NCBI GenBank assembly: GCA_004799545.1
Contig: SSMU01000005.1
Location: forward strand, 372,001-436,000
Reading direction: 5' to 3'
Origin: Phenylobacterium sp.
GTDB lineage: Bacteria; Pseudomonadota; Alphaproteobacteria; Caulobacterales; Caulobacteraceae
Length of the DNA: 64,000 bases
Shown: piece after piece, positions 17,070-25,756 of the stretch
Position numbering within the stretch: the first letter of the stretch is position 1
Layout: each line of letters starts with the position of its first letter
Notes under the pieces: generated by a model
Databases searched by the model: none
Told to the model about the DNA's origin: nothing
Seen by the model: only the letters and a program-made list of their open reading frames with translations
Position numbers and translations under genes: made by a program

Positions 17070-17780
17070 ATGCGCCGTTTCCTGCTCATCTCCCTGGCCG
17101 CCCTGCTGGCGGCGGCTCCGGCCGCGAGCTTCGCCCAGTACGGCGGGGGCGGCGGCCGCGGCGGCGGCGGCCAGCAGCAGAGCGACGACGACAAGGCCCA
17201 GCAGGACGCGGCCAAGAAGAAGAAGCGCGACCAGGAGTGGGGCGACAGCGGCGCGCCCCTGCCGGCCATGCGCAACGCCGGCCCCTGCCCCTATGTGAAG
17301 ACCCTCTACGACGCCGCCCGCTACGTGGAGTTCAAGGACGACCACGAGGCCTCCGCCAACGTCGGCTTCACCGGCGAGGTGCAGGGCATCTCCTCCGGCT
17401 GCGCCTACAAGGAGGGCGAGCCGATCCATGTGGCGATGGACGTGCTGTTCGAGTTCGGCAAGGGCCCGCAGGCCACCGCCAACACCAAGACCTTCCACTA
17501 CTGGATCGCCATCACCGACCGGAACCGCGAGGTGCTCGCCAAGCAGAGCTTCGACATCCCGGTGACCTTCCCGGCCGGCCAGGACCGCGTCTACCGGCGT
17601 GAGGAGATCAACAACATCGTCATCCCGCGCGCGGCGGCCAGCACGTCGGGCGCCAACTTCGAGGTGCTGATCGGCTTCGACGTGACGCCGCAGATGGCGG
17701 CGTTCAACCGGCTGGGCAAGCGCTTCCGCGTCAACGCCGGCCAGACCGCCCAAGCCGAGACGACCAACCAGAAGCAATGA
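17070..17780 (+). CDS. Secreted hypothetical protein upstream of argS
   Basis: A 236-residue protein with a signal peptide ending in AASFAQ, followed by a Gly-rich linker and a Gln/Asp/Lys-rich patch (about residues 24-55). The conserved part starts at [20 protein letters not shown] and has two cysteines (PCPYV and SGCAYKEG). The beta-rich body, including [21 protein letters not shown], looks like a periplasmic domain. No family is recognised. Its stop overlaps the argS start by four bases (ATGA), so the two are translationally coupled, although a functional link to arginyl-tRNA synthesis is not obvious. Confidence 0.8.
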   Translation: MRRFLLISLAALLAAAPAASFAQYGGGGGRGGGGQQQSDDDKAQQDAAKKKKRDQEWGDSGAPLPAMRNAGPCPYVKTLYDAARYVEFKDDHEASANVGFTGEVQGISSGCAYKEGEPIHVAMDVLFEFGKGPQATANTKTFHYWIAITDRNREVLAKQSFDIPVTFPAGQDRVYRREEINNIVIPRAAASTSGANFEVLIGFDVTPQMAAFNRLGKRFRVNAGQTAQAETTNQKQ

Positions 17781-19561
17781 GCGACCTGAAGCGGGCCCTG
17801 GGCGAAGCGGTCGAAGCCGCCTTCGCGGGCCTTGGCCTGCCCGCGGAGCTCGGCCGGGTGACCGCGTCGGATCGTCCCGACCTGGCCGACTTCCAGTGCA
17901 ACGGCGCCCTGCCCGCAGCCAAACGAGCCGGGAAGAACCCGCGCGAGATCGCCACCGCGGTCGCCGAGCGGCTGAAGGATGACCCGCGCCTGGCCAGCGT
18001 CGAGATCGCCGGCCCCGGCTTCATCAACCTGCGCGTCGCCGACCATACCCTCACGGTCCGCGCCGGCGTCATCGCCGCCGACGACCGGGCGGGCGCGGAA
18101 AAGCTCGCCAGTCCGCGCCGGGTCCTCGTCGACTACGGCGGCCCCAACGTCGCCAAGCCCATGCATGTCGGCCACCTGCGGGCCTCGATCATCGGCGAGA
18201 GCGTCAAGCGCCTCTACCGCTTCCGCGGCGACCAGGTGCTGGGCGACGCCCACTTCGGCGACTGGGGCTACCAGATGGGCCTCCTGATCGGCGCGGTGAT
18301 GGATGAGGACGCCGAGATCGGCGGCCTGGTGGAGCGCCTCAACGCCGAGGACGCCCCGCTCTCCGGCCCGATCCCCGAGCCCTTCCAGCGGGTGAGCCTG
18401 GAGGACCTCGACCGGCTCTATCCGCTATCAGCCGCGCGCGGCAAGGACGACCCGGCCTACCGCGACCGGGCCCGCAAGCTCACCGCCGACCTGCAGGCCA
18501 AGAAGGCCGGCTGCTACCTCTTGTGGCGGCGGTTCCGCGAGGTGACCCACATCGCCCTCGAGCGCGACTTCCATGCGCTGGGCGTCGACTTCGACCTCTG
18601 GAAGGGCGAGAGCGACGTGGACGGGCTGATCGCCCCGATGATCGCCGACCTCGACGCCAAACACCTGCTGATCGACGACCAGGGCGCCCGCATCATCCGC
18701 GTCGCTCGTCCGGAGGACAAAAAGGAGCTGCCGCCCCTGCTGGTGGTCTCCTCGGAAGGCTCGGCGATGTACGGCACCACCGACCTCGCCACCATCCTCG
18801 ACCGCCAGCAGAGCTTCGATCCGCAGCTGGTCATCTACTGCGTCGACCAGCGCCAGGCCGACCATTTCGAGATCGTGTTCCGGGCCGCCTACCTGGCCGG
18901 CTACGCCAAGGAGGGCCAGCTGGAGCACATCGGCTTCGGCACCATGAACGGCCCCGACGGCAAGCCCTTCAAGACCCGCGAGGGCGGCGTCCTCAAGCTC
19001 AACGACCTCATAGAGATGGCGCGCGCCAAAGCCCGTGACCGCCTGCACGAGGCGGGCCTCGGCGAGGCGTTCGACGAGGCGGAGTTCGAGGACGTGGCCG
19101 GCAAGGTCGCCGTCGCGGCGCTGAAGTTCGCCGACCTCTCCAACTTCCGCGGCACCTCCTACGTCTTCGACCTGGACCGCTTCACCAGCTTCGAGGGCCG
19201 CACCGGGCCCTACCTGCTCTACCAGGCGGTCCGGGTGAAATCCCTGCTGCGCCGCGCCACGGAAGAGGGCGCCGCCGCCGGTCCCGTCACCATCGCCGAG
19301 CCCGCCGAGCGCGATCTCGTGCTGACCCTGGACGCCTTCGAGACCGCGCTGGCCGAAGCCTACGACAAGAAGGCCCCCAACGCGGTGGCCGAGCACGCCT
19401 ACCGCCTGTCCCAAGCCTTCTCCCGCTTCTACGCCGCCTGCCCGATCCTCAGCGCCGAGCCCGCCGTGCGCAGCTCACGCCTGACCCTCGCCGGCGCCGC
19501 GCTCAAGCAGCTGGAATTGGCGTTGGATGTCCTGGGGATCGCGGTGCCGGAGCGGATGTAG
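17777..19561 (+). CDS. argS: Arginyl-tRNA synthetase
   Basis: A 594-residue class I aminoacyl-tRNA synthetase that charges tRNA-Arg with arginine in the cytosol. The ArgRS N-terminal domain is followed by the HIGH signature in the form KPMHVGHLR (about residue 133). The KMSKS region is replaced by [13 protein letters not shown], as in many ArgRS enzymes. The C-terminal DALR anticodon-binding domain runs to [10 protein letters not shown]. The ATG overlaps the preceding gene. A large inverted repeat starts directly after the stop codon and may help end the transcript. Confidence 0.97.
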   Translation: MSDLKRALGEAVEAAFAGLGLPAELGRVTASDRPDLADFQCNGALPAAKRAGKNPREIATAVAERLKDDPRLASVEIAGPGFINLRVADHTLTVRAGVIAADDRAGAEKLASPRRVLVDYGGPNVAKPMHVGHLRASIIGESVKRLYRFRGDQVLGDAHFGDWGYQMGLLIGAVMDEDAEIGGLVERLNAEDAPLSGPIPEPFQRVSLEDLDRLYPLSAARGKDDPAYRDRARKLTADLQAKKAGCYLLWRRFREVTHIALERDFHALGVDFDLWKGESDVDGLIAPMIADLDAKHLLIDDQGARIIRVARPEDKKELPPLLVVSSEGSAMYGTTDLATILDRQQSFDPQLVIYCVDQRQADHFEIVFRAAYLAGYAKEGQLEHIGFGTMNGPDGKPFKTREGGVLKLNDLIEMARAKARDRLHEAGLGEAFDEAEFEDVAGKVAVAALKFADLSNFRGTSYVFDLDRFTSFEGRTGPYLLYQAVRVKSLLRRATEEGAAAGPVTIAEPAERDLVLTLDAFETALAEAYDKKAPNAVAEHAYRLSQAFSRFYAACPILSAEPAVRSSRLTLAGAALKQLELALDVLGIAVPERM

Positions 19562-19705
19562 TTCCCTCCCTTAATGGGGAGGGACAGGCCGCGAAGCGGC
19601 CAGGGTGGGGAAGTGCGGTCCGGGACTCCGCGCTCGGAGCTTGATCCTGGCTCCCCCACCCGTCCGTCGCTGCGCGACGTCCACCCTCCCCATTAAGGGA
19701 GGGAA
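19562..19705. repeat. Long intergenic hairpin with 22-base perfect arms
   Basis: The stretch from 19562 to 19583 is repeated as its exact reverse complement at 19684-19705 (core CCTTAATGGGGAGGG). Between the arms lie GGCCGCGAAGCGGCC (a small hairpin) and AGGGTGGGGAAGTGCGG, which is shared in inverted form with the repeat at about 20.4 kb. The whole intergenic space between argS and the next gene is this element. No coding sequence is seen. Confidence 0.75.
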
Positions 19706-19710
19706 AGCCC

Positions 19711-20124
19711 TCACGCCGAAACGTCGAGCACGTTGGTCGAGCTGGACGGCGTCGCCGCGGCGGTCGTCGTCGTGCTGTCGCTGGCCGCCGGCGGAGCGCC
19801 ACCGCCATGGTGGTGGTGATGGCCGCCGTGCGCCTTCTGGAAACTCGCCAGGTCGCTCTGCGCGGTGGTCAGGTCGCCGCTCTGCAGGTCCTTGCCCAGC
19901 GAGGACATCAGCTGGGCGAACGGCCCGTCCGACTGTCCCGACTGACCATTGCTCTGCTGCAGGCCGCTGATGGTGGCGTAGGCCGCCTGGGCGGACTTCA
20001 GGTCGCCCGAGCCGATCGCGGTGGTCAGCTGCTGGAAGGCCGTGCGCATGGCCGAAGCCTGGCTCGACCCCTGGGCGGCCGAAGCGCTGGCCGCCGTCGA
20101 TGTGGTTATGCTGGAAACCGACAC
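19711..20124 (-). CDS. Low-complexity His-rich protein with an internal duplication
   Basis: A 137-residue protein, rich in Ser, Thr, Ala and Gln, with no recognised family. Two helical units are similar: residues 30-55 (core SGDLKSAQAAYATISGL) and 69-95 (core SGDLTTAQSDLASF). A linker GGHHHHHGGG (about 100-109) could bind metal, and the Thr/Ser tail looks disordered. There is no classical signal peptide. The GTG start at 20124 follows AAGGAG with six bases of spacing. An unusually AT-rich stretch lies upstream and probably holds its promoter. Confidence 0.7.
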   Translation of the reverse strand: MSVSSITTSTAASASAAQGSSQASAMRTAFQQLTTAIGSGDLKSAQAAYATISGLQQSNGQSGQSDGPFAQLMSSLGKDLQSGDLTTAQSDLASFQKAHGGHHHHHGGGAPPAASDSTTTTAAATPSSSTNVLDVSA

Positions 20125-20159
20125 GTCACTCTCCTTTTCAAAAAACCCAGCTCCCGGGC

Positions 20160-20310
20160 CAAGAATTGGAGGTGACGACTTAACAATCTATGTATCTACT
20201 GTGCGTATGAAGAACTCATAGCAGTTTTGTCTTCGCTACTATTACTTTCGTTGCGCTTATATTTCATTCTCATCTGACTGTGTACGCAACATCTCTATCG
20301 CTACACGTTC
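20160..20310. other. AT-rich island in a GC-rich genome
   Basis: About 150 bases upstream of the gene starting at 20124 are clearly AT-rich (runs such as CTTAACAATCTATG and GCTTATATTTCATTC), unlike everything around them. No open frame is convincing. The stretch may hold regulatory sites for the reverse-strand gene or be a relic of acquired DNA. Confidence 0.5.
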
Positions 20311-20317
20311 CTGCAAC

Positions 20318-20526
20318 GCTCCCCTCCCCGAATCGGGGAGGTTGGCCCGATCGAAGATCGGCCGGGTGGGGAAGTCACGATCAAGCGCCGGAGTCCGAGC
20401 CCGGCCCACACTTCCCCACCCTGGCCGCCCACCGGGTCGCTTCGCGGCCCGGTCCCCCCTTGCTTCGCAAGCCACCCCCAGAGGGGGTGGATTAGCGGCC
20501 TGTCCCTCCCCTCCAGGGGAGGGAAA
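20318..20526. repeat. Complex intergenic hairpin repeat
   Basis: Several nested hairpins fill this space: CCTCCCCG/CGGGGAGG (20323-20341), a CCACCCCCAGAGGGGGTGG block (about 20473-20490) and CCCTCCCCT/AGGGGAGGG (about 20504-20523). ACTTCCCCACCCTGGCC (about 20409) is the inverse of sequence inside the 19562-19705 element, so the two are related. No gene is present. Confidence 0.65.
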
Positions 20527-20527
20527 G

Positions 20528-21676
20528 CTACCGCCCGCCCGGACCGCCCTTGCCGCCCGCCGCCGAAGGCGCCGGCGCGCTCACCTTGGTCGCCGCGGCC
20601 TCGGCCGCTTCCTTCTCCTGCCGCCGGGCGCCGGCCAGGATGGACGGCAGGGCGTAGTTGCCCTCGTGGCAGGCGTATTCGTAGATCACGCCCTTCATCG
20701 GCGAGAAGTCGTACTCGCCGCCCCAGGGCTTGTCCCAGGTGTCCGGATCCTCGACCTGGAAGCGGTAGTCGATCCGGGTCGGCGAGACGCGGGTGAACCA
20801 CTCGGTGACCTTCAGGTTTTTCCACGAGCCCATCCAGGCTTCGCCCTTCGGGATGTTGGTGGTCTCCACCACCAGGGTGTCGCCGTCCCAGCGGCCGATC
20901 GAATCGCCCATCCAGGGCCGCACGCCGTCGGTGCGGTGCTTGCCGCCCAGCCTCACGATGCGGGTGTCATGGATCAGCTCGATCTGGATCGCGACCGTGT
21001 CGGCCGTCTGGATGATGTAATAGTCGTTGTTGTAGAAGCCGTTGGACAGCATCGGCGGGCCGGCGTTGCGGCCGAAGCCCATGATGCAGCGCTCGCCAAG
21101 CGAACGGGTCTCGTAGCTGTCGTAGGTGTCGCGGCCATAGCCCGCGTAGGGATTGATCGGCTTGCCGTCCTTGCCCTTCGGGATTTGCCCGTCCGGCGTG
21201 GTCAGGATCGAGGTCCGATACTCGCCGTTCACCTCCATGATGTGCGAGCCGGGGTCGATCCAGGCGGCGTTGTAGCCGCCCACGTCGCCGCCGGCCGCCT
21301 TGAATTCCGGCCGGATCTTCAACAGCGCCGACTCGCTGGCCTTCTTGCTCAGCTGCTCGGTCGTCTCGTTCGGATCGGTGGGCTTGTCGTCCTCGGCCAG
21401 CGCGTCGGAGAAGATCTTCTCCACCCGCTGCGCATCCTTCGGGTCCATGGTGGCGCCCGGCGTCAGCTTCACGTTGCGGAAGAGCGGCGTCATGGTGGCG
21501 TTCGACCAGTAGCCGGAGAGGTCCGGCTGGCCGAAGGCGTTCTTCGGCGGGCTCCAGCCCGGTTGCCGGACGGTCGGGTCTGCGGCCGGCGCTTTGGCTG
21601 GCGCGGCATGGACGGCCAGCGCCAGGCCGGTGGTCGCCAGCGCGGTCCCCAGCGCGAGAACAGTTAGGCGTCGCAT
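20528..21676 (-). CDS. Exported hypothetical protein (PDLSGYW-type)
   Basis: A 382-residue protein with a signal peptide (MRRLTVLALGTALATTGLALAVHA). The conserved body begins WSPPKNAFGQPDLSGYWSNATMTPL and contains GRNAGPPMLSNGFYNNDYYIIQT and DSIGRWDGDTLVVETTN. It ends with YEYACHEGNYALPSILAGAR, then an Ala/Gly-rich tail. The pattern is familiar from many alphaproteobacterial and acidobacterial hypothetical proteins, but no function is known to me. The start at 21676 follows GGGAGGAACGACC. It is probably periplasmic. The rich set of Trp, Tyr and Asp residues suggests a beta-propeller or carbohydrate-binding fold, which is inference. Confidence 0.8.
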   Translation of the reverse strand: MRRLTVLALGTALATTGLALAVHAAPAKAPAADPTVRQPGWSPPKNAFGQPDLSGYWSNATMTPLFRNVKLTPGATMDPKDAQRVEKIFSDALAEDDKPTDPNETTEQLSKKASESALLKIRPEFKAAGGDVGGYNAAWIDPGSHIMEVNGEYRTSILTTPDGQIPKGKDGKPINPYAGYGRDTYDSYETRSLGERCIMGFGRNAGPPMLSNGFYNNDYYIIQTADTVAIQIELIHDTRIVRLGGKHRTDGVRPWMGDSIGRWDGDTLVVETTNIPKGEAWMGSWKNLKVTEWFTRVSPTRIDYRFQVEDPDTWDKPWGGEYDFSPMKGVIYEYACHEGNYALPSILAGARRQEKEAAEAAATKVSAPAPSAAGGKGGPGGR

Positions 21677-21767
21677 GGTCGTTCCTCCCCCGAGGCGCCC
21701 GTTCCAGCGGACGTTGGGAGGATCATACACCCGCGTTCGGCCGACGTCGCGTCAACCCACGGGAAAC

Positions 21768-21792
21768 GCCCGACCTGTCGACCAGGCCGGGC
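21768..21792 (-). terminator. Probable terminator of the DUF1236 gene
   Basis: GCCCGACCTG (21768-21777) and CAGGCCGGGC (21783-21792) pair fully on the reverse-strand RNA if one G-U pair is allowed, with a five-base loop. The stem lies about 50 bases past the reverse-strand stop at 21841 and is followed only by GTTTCCC, so the U-tract is weak. Confidence 0.45.
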
Positions 21793-21840
21793 GCTCTCCT
21801 CGGACTCGATCGGCGGGCCTCTCAGCCGCGCCGGCGGGCC

Positions 21841-22281
21841 CTACTCGTTGTCGTTCAGCACGGCCACGATCTTGTGGTCGCGGCGGTCGACCAGCAGGCG
21901 CTGGCCGTGGATGTAGGTCCAGCGGTAGCGCTCGTACTTGGGGATGTCGTACTCGGTCACCGTCTCCGGCAGCACCGAGCCCACCACGATCGGGCCGTCA
22001 TAGGTCACCGGATCGACGTGCTGGGTGCGGATGTAGGTCTTGACCTCGACGGGCGGGTCCACCGTGTGGCCGGCCACGGCGCCGATCGCACCGCCGACCA
22101 CCGCGCCAACCGGGCCGCCGACCGCCGCGCCGGCGACCGCGCCGCCGACGATGCCGACTCCGGTGCCGCCGTTCGACTTCTCGGTGACCACCGTCGTCGA
22201 GGTGGGCTGCGCCAGGGCCGGAGCCGCGGACGCGAGCAGGATGGCGCCGAGGCTCGCGGCGGCTACGAGATAGGTCTTCAT
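21841..22281 (-). CDS. DUF1236 family protein with glycine zipper
   Basis: A 146-residue exported protein. After the signal peptide (ending APALAQ) comes a glycine-zipper membrane-like segment (GVGIVGGAVAGAAVGGPVGA). The DUF1236-type C-terminus is VLPETVTEYDIPKYERYRWTYIHGQRLLVDRRDHKIVAVL. Such proteins are common in rhizobia and caulobacters and are thought to sit in the envelope; the function is unknown. It diverges from the membrane protein at 22384. A weak terminator follows. Confidence 0.82.
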   Translation of the reverse strand: MKTYLVAAASLGAILLASAAPALAQPTSTTVVTEKSNGGTGVGIVGGAVAGAAVGGPVGAVVGGAIGAVAGHTVDPPVEVKTYIRTQHVDPVTYDGPIVVGSVLPETVTEYDIPKYERYRWTYIHGQRLLVDRRDHKIVAVLNDNE

Positions 22282-22383
22282 GTTGGGGAAGTCTCCTTCA
22301 GCTCAACCAACGCTGCTGTGATCCGGACGTTCCTCTCCGGCCCAAATGAGGCGATGCTGCGCTCCAACGGGGGACGAGACGCC

Positions 22384-23133
22384 ATGATCACCATCGGCAG
22401 GCGCATCTACGGCCTGGGCGCGATCGCGCTGGGCCTGGTCGAGGCGAGGTTTGGCGGCTTCTCCGGCGACTGGCTGCCGGTGCCTGCGCACCTGCCCGGC
22501 TACCACCTGTTCGCCTACGCCACGGCCGCGGTGCTGATCCTGGCGGGCCTGGCCATCAACCTGCCGCGCGCCGGCGCCATAGCCGCCCTGGTGCTGGCGG
22601 CCCTGTTCGGCACCGGCATGCTGGGCCTGATCCTGCCGCACACCCTGACCACCCCCACCGACTGGGGCGGCTGGCAGGCGGTCGCCGAGAGCACCGCCAT
22701 GGCCTTGGGCGGGGTGCTGGCCTATGCGCTGGCCCGCGGGGTCGGCGACGCGCCCAACCTGCCGCGGATCGCCCGCCTGGGCTTCGGCGCCTGCCTCGTG
22801 GTGTTCGGCGTCAGCCACTTCGCCTATGCGAAGTTCACCGCCTCCCTGGTCCCCACCTGGCTGCCGCCGTCGCAGCTGTTCTGGGCCTATGCCACGGGCG
22901 TGGCCCAGATCGCCGCGGGCCTGGCCATCCTCTCCGGCGTCCAGGCCCGGCTGGCGGCCATCCTGCTCACCGCCATGTACGCGGTGTTCGGCCTCTTGGT
23001 GCACATCCCCTCGGTGATCGCCGCGCCTGCGAGCCACGACAACTGGGCCGAGAACGCCGTCAACCTGCTGCTGCTCGGCGCCGCCTGGTGCGTGGCGGAT
23101 TCGCTGAAGGCCGAGACCATCGCGGCGCCTTAG
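22384..23133 (+). CDS. DoxX-like integral membrane protein
   Basis: A 249-residue inner-membrane protein with about seven to eight hydrophobic helices. Its two halves look related: GLGAIALGLVEARFGGFSGDWLPVPAHLPGYHLFAYATA resembles RLGFGACLVVFGVSHFAYAKFTASLVPTWLPPSQLFWAYATG, indicating an internal duplication of a DoxX-like four-helix unit. The repeated motif VPxxLPxxxxFAYATG is a DoxX-type hallmark. Function unknown. The ATG at 22384 is chosen as the start just before the first helix; ATG 22354 is also in frame. Confidence 0.75.
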   Translation: MITIGRRIYGLGAIALGLVEARFGGFSGDWLPVPAHLPGYHLFAYATAAVLILAGLAINLPRAGAIAALVLAALFGTGMLGLILPHTLTTPTDWGGWQAVAESTAMALGGVLAYALARGVGDAPNLPRIARLGFGACLVVFGVSHFAYAKFTASLVPTWLPPSQLFWAYATGVAQIAAGLAILSGVQARLAAILLTAMYAVFGLLVHIPSVIAAPASHDNWAENAVNLLLLGAAWCVADSLKAETIAAP

Positions 23134-23145
23134 GGGCGGGACGCC

Positions 23146-23865
23146 TCACATCTTATGCTTCGCCTCCGACGCCTCGTCCGGCGTGCCGTCCGACCAGGTC
23201 GCCACCGGCACATAGAACATGGTCCAGGGATCGATCCCGGCGCTCGCCCCGAACACCGGCGAGCCCTCCGCGCCCACGCCCCAGGAGGCGGTCGCCACGC
23301 TGGGCGGCATGAAGAACATCACGTGCGGCCGCCACGGCCCGTGCGGCCCGTCGCCCAGATAGGCCTCCTTCGACAGCATGAAGGTCATGGCGCCCGCAGC
23401 CGGCGGCGGGATCTTGCCGGCCGCCATGGCCGAGCGCGTGCGCGTCAGGATCTGCTCTTGCGAGGCCCCGGCCATCGCCCAGCGGGTGCGCGCCATCAGC
23501 GCCGGCAGCACCGAGCGCGCCGCCTGGGGGTTGAAGCAGATCGGCGCGCGGAGTTTCGGGTTCCAGAACCCCGGGTCCTTCAGCCCGCTGAACCAGGCCC
23601 GCTGCACCAGGCAGACGAAGCCGTTCTTGCCGCCCTCGGCCTTCACATAGCCGGAGCGCCCCAGCACCATCACCTCGGCTGCGCCGGAGATGGACGCCGG
23701 CGCCGCGGTCCTCGCCTGGGCGATCTCGGCCGCCCGGTCGCCCATCAGGTAGTCGCCCACCGGCGCCCGGGTCGGATAGTCCGCCGCCCGCGCCGCCTGG
23801 CCCGCCAGCCCCGCCGCGACCAGCGCCAATACCGCCGCCACCGCGCCCGTCATCTTGCCGATCAT
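23146..23865 (-). CDS. Exported conserved hypothetical protein
   Basis: A 239-residue protein with a signal peptide (cleavage near ARAADYP). The mature part has DYLMGDRAAEIAQARTAAPASISGAAEVMVLGRSGY, then GFVCLVQRAW, LRAPICFNPQAARSVLPALM and GPHGPWRPHVMFFMPP. The two cysteines and the Asp/Glu/His content do not match a family I know. Similar proteins recur as single genes in many Proteobacteria. It is probably periplasmic and is convergent with the DoxX-like gene 12 bases away. Confidence 0.78.
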   Translation of the reverse strand: MIGKMTGAVAAVLALVAAGLAGQAARAADYPTRAPVGDYLMGDRAAEIAQARTAAPASISGAAEVMVLGRSGYVKAEGGKNGFVCLVQRAWFSGLKDPGFWNPKLRAPICFNPQAARSVLPALMARTRWAMAGASQEQILTRTRSAMAAGKIPPPAAGAMTFMLSKEAYLGDGPHGPWRPHVMFFMPPSVATASWGVGAEGSPVFGASAGIDPWTMFYVPVATWSDGTPDEASEAKHKM

Positions 23866-24022
23866 CGCATCCTCCCAGACCCGCGCGCGCCGATCTCACG
23901 GCCGCGCCCTTCCAAGGACGAACGACGTCGGCCGATTCCGACAGCGCCGCCGCCCGCCCCCTGGGTCCGGCCGAATGGCCGGCCCGCGCGTTGAGCCCCT
24001 GACAGCCGAGGAAACGCCCCCG

Positions 24023-24562
24023 ATGAAGCGCCTACTCTGGATCGCGGCGAGCCTCGCGGTCCTGCTCGCCGCCCCCGCCGCCTTCGCCCAGGAAGCCCCA
24101 GGGCCGGCGCCGGCCGACCCGTCCTTCTGGTCGCGGGTCACCGTCGAGGTCCCCGCCTATACCCACCACGTGCCGCACGACGATGAGTTCAACGACCGCA
24201 ACACCGGCCTGTTCGTCGACTACGCCCTCACCCCCAGCTGGTCCCTGGTCGGCGGCGACTTCGAGAACAGCTACCGCCGCAACACCGCCTTCGCCGCCGT
24301 CTCCTGGGAGCCCTTGACCGCCCACGTCGCGGGCCTGCGCCTGGCCGCCGGCGGCATGGTCGGCCTCGACCTCAACGGCGGCTACCGCGGCTTCAACGAG
24401 GCCGAGCCCCTCTTGGGCGCGGTCAACCTGCGGCTCACCGCCGCCAACCCCGACGCCGACGCCCTGCATCGCCTCGGCCTGCTGCTCACCGTCATCCCCG
24501 CCGCCCCCGGCGGCGGCGGCGCCACCGCCTTCAACCTGGCTGTGACCTACCGCCTGCCCTGA
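24023..24562 (+). CDS. Putative outer-membrane beta-barrel protein
   Basis: A 179-residue protein with a signal peptide ending AAFAQ. The mature sequence alternates in a beta-strand pattern, with aromatic and small residues: VEVPAYTHHVPHDDEFNDRNTGLFVDYALTPSWSLVGGDFENSYRRNTAF. It ends in a hydrophobic strand, FNLAVTYRLP, as outer-membrane barrels often do. The His-His near the start and ENS/NT positions recall PagP-like small barrels, but the match is too weak to call. GAGGAAAC lies 10 bases before the ATG. Confidence 0.6.
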   Translation: MKRLLWIAASLAVLLAAPAAFAQEAPGPAPADPSFWSRVTVEVPAYTHHVPHDDEFNDRNTGLFVDYALTPSWSLVGGDFENSYRRNTAFAAVSWEPLTAHVAGLRLAAGGMVGLDLNGGYRGFNEAEPLLGAVNLRLTAANPDADALHRLGLLLTVIPAAPGGGGATAFNLAVTYRLP

Positions 24563-24650
24563 GCGCCGAGCGCGGCCTTGCGCCCCGGCCCATTCCATTG
24601 TGCCCTTCCCCCACGCCGGCGCCCCGCCCGGCCCCGGGGGACTGACCGTC

Positions 24651-25199
24651 ATGACGCTCACTGACCTGGCCAGCATCGGCGCCCTGATCAACGGCCTCGC
24701 GGTGCTGGCCTCCCTGGTCTACCTCAACCTGCAGACCCGCCAGACGGCCAGGAACCAGCAGTCGCTGATGCAGCACGGCCGCGCCACCCAGCTGATCGAC
24801 TGGCTGCAGTACATCGCCCGGGAAGACATCCAGGGCGTGATGCTGGGCGGCAACGACGGCGACCTCAATGTCACCGACTACGTCCGCTACAACTCGGTGC
24901 TCTGGTCGGGGCTGATCGCCTACGAGAACAACTTCATCCAGCACCGCGCCCGCATGCTGGACGACGATCAGTACGCCGCCACCCTGGGCGCGTTGCGTTT
25001 CCAATGTTCGCTTCCAGGCTTCCGCGCCATGTGGCGTCAGCTGCGCAACACCTTCGATGCGGAGTTCAAGGCCTACGTCGACGACCTCATCGCCCAGACC
25101 CCCGTCCGCCCCCACGCCTCCGCCACCGGCCACGCCGCCTGGCGCGCCCGCGCCGCGGAGGAGACGGCCAAGGCCAAGCCGGCCAGCGCCGCCGGCTAG
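24651..25199 (+). CDS. Membrane-anchored hypothetical protein
   Basis: A 182-residue protein with one N-terminal membrane helix (LASIGALINGLAVLASLVYL) and a helical cytosolic domain starting NLQTRQTARNQQSLMQHGRATQLIDW. The RNQQ/HGRA pattern after a single helix is frequent in alphaproteobacterial hypothetical proteins of this size. The Ala/Lys-rich tail is probably disordered. I start at ATG 24651 because the preceding in-frame residues are Pro/Gly-rich and not membrane-like. Function unknown. It lies convergent to soxR, 3 bases apart. Confidence 0.7.
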   Translation: MTLTDLASIGALINGLAVLASLVYLNLQTRQTARNQQSLMQHGRATQLIDWLQYIAREDIQGVMLGGNDGDLNVTDYVRYNSVLWSGLIAYENNFIQHRARMLDDDQYAATLGALRFQCSLPGFRAMWRQLRNTFDAEFKAYVDDLIAQTPVRPHASATGHAAWRARAAEETAKAKPASAAG

Positions 25200-25202
25200 C
25201 CC

Positions 25203-25649
25203 CTACCCGTCCCCCAGCACGAACCGCGGCCCCGCGCCCGCGCGCCCCGCCCGGTCGTCCGGGTTGTAGAGCGCGCACCGCTCCAGCGAGAGGCAGCCGC
25301 AGCCGATGCAGCCGTCGAGCTTCTCCCGGGTCCGCTGCAGCACGGCGATCCTGGCGTCCAGCGCGCCGCGCACATGCTCGCTCACCCGCCGCCAGTCGGC
25401 CTGGCTGGGCGCCCGGCCCATCGGCAGCAGGGCCAGCTCCGCCTCGATCTCGGCCAGGCTCAGGCCCAGCTGCTGGGCGATCAGGGCGAACGACAGCCGT
25501 CGGATGTCGGAGCGCAGGAACCTGCGTTGGTTCCCGTCCGTGCGCGCCGCCCGCACCAGGCCGCGGCCCTCATAGTAGCGGATCGCCGAGACCGAGAGCC
25601 CGGTCCGCCGAGCCAGCTCGCCGATGGTCATCGCCCGGTCCGGCGTCAC
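25203..25649 (-). CDS. soxR: Redox-sensitive MerR-family activator SoxR
   Basis: A 148-residue transcription activator that senses redox-cycling compounds through a [2Fe-2S] cluster. The MerR helix-turn-helix is MTIGELARRTGLSVSAIRYYEGRGLV (about residues 7-32). The cluster motif CxxCxCx5C is complete at Cys114, Cys117, Cys119 and Cys125. I use the GTG at 25649 because GGAGG lies five bases before it; an in-frame TTG at 25664 is weaker. A SoxR box sits in the space shared with the divergent VOC gene, so it probably controls that gene and itself. Confidence 0.93.
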   Translation of the reverse strand: MTPDRAMTIGELARRTGLSVSAIRYYEGRGLVRAARTDGNQRRFLRSDIRRLSFALIAQQLGLSLAEIEAELALLPMGRAPSQADWRRVSEHVRGALDARIAVLQRTREKLDGCIGCGCLSLERCALYNPDDRAGRAGAGPRFVLGDG

Positions 25650-25676
25650 GCGGCCTCCGACCAAAATCCAAGCTTG

Positions 25677-25696
25677 ACCTCAAGTTAGCTTGAGGT
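25677..25696. promoter_or_regulatory. soxR: SoxR box
   Basis: ACCTCAAGTTAGCTTGAGGT is palindromic apart from one central position and matches the known SoxR consensus CCTCAAGTTAACTTGAGG. It lies between soxR (start 25649) and the VOC gene (start 25757). A TTGACC hexamer (25674-25679) overlaps the left arm, as expected for MerR-type promoters in which the activator binds between -35 and -10. Confidence 0.9.
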
Positions 25697-25756
25697 TGTA
25701 CGCCGGACAAGACCGGGCGCCCGTCCCGCCGCCCAACGCCACGGAGACCTCCCCCA

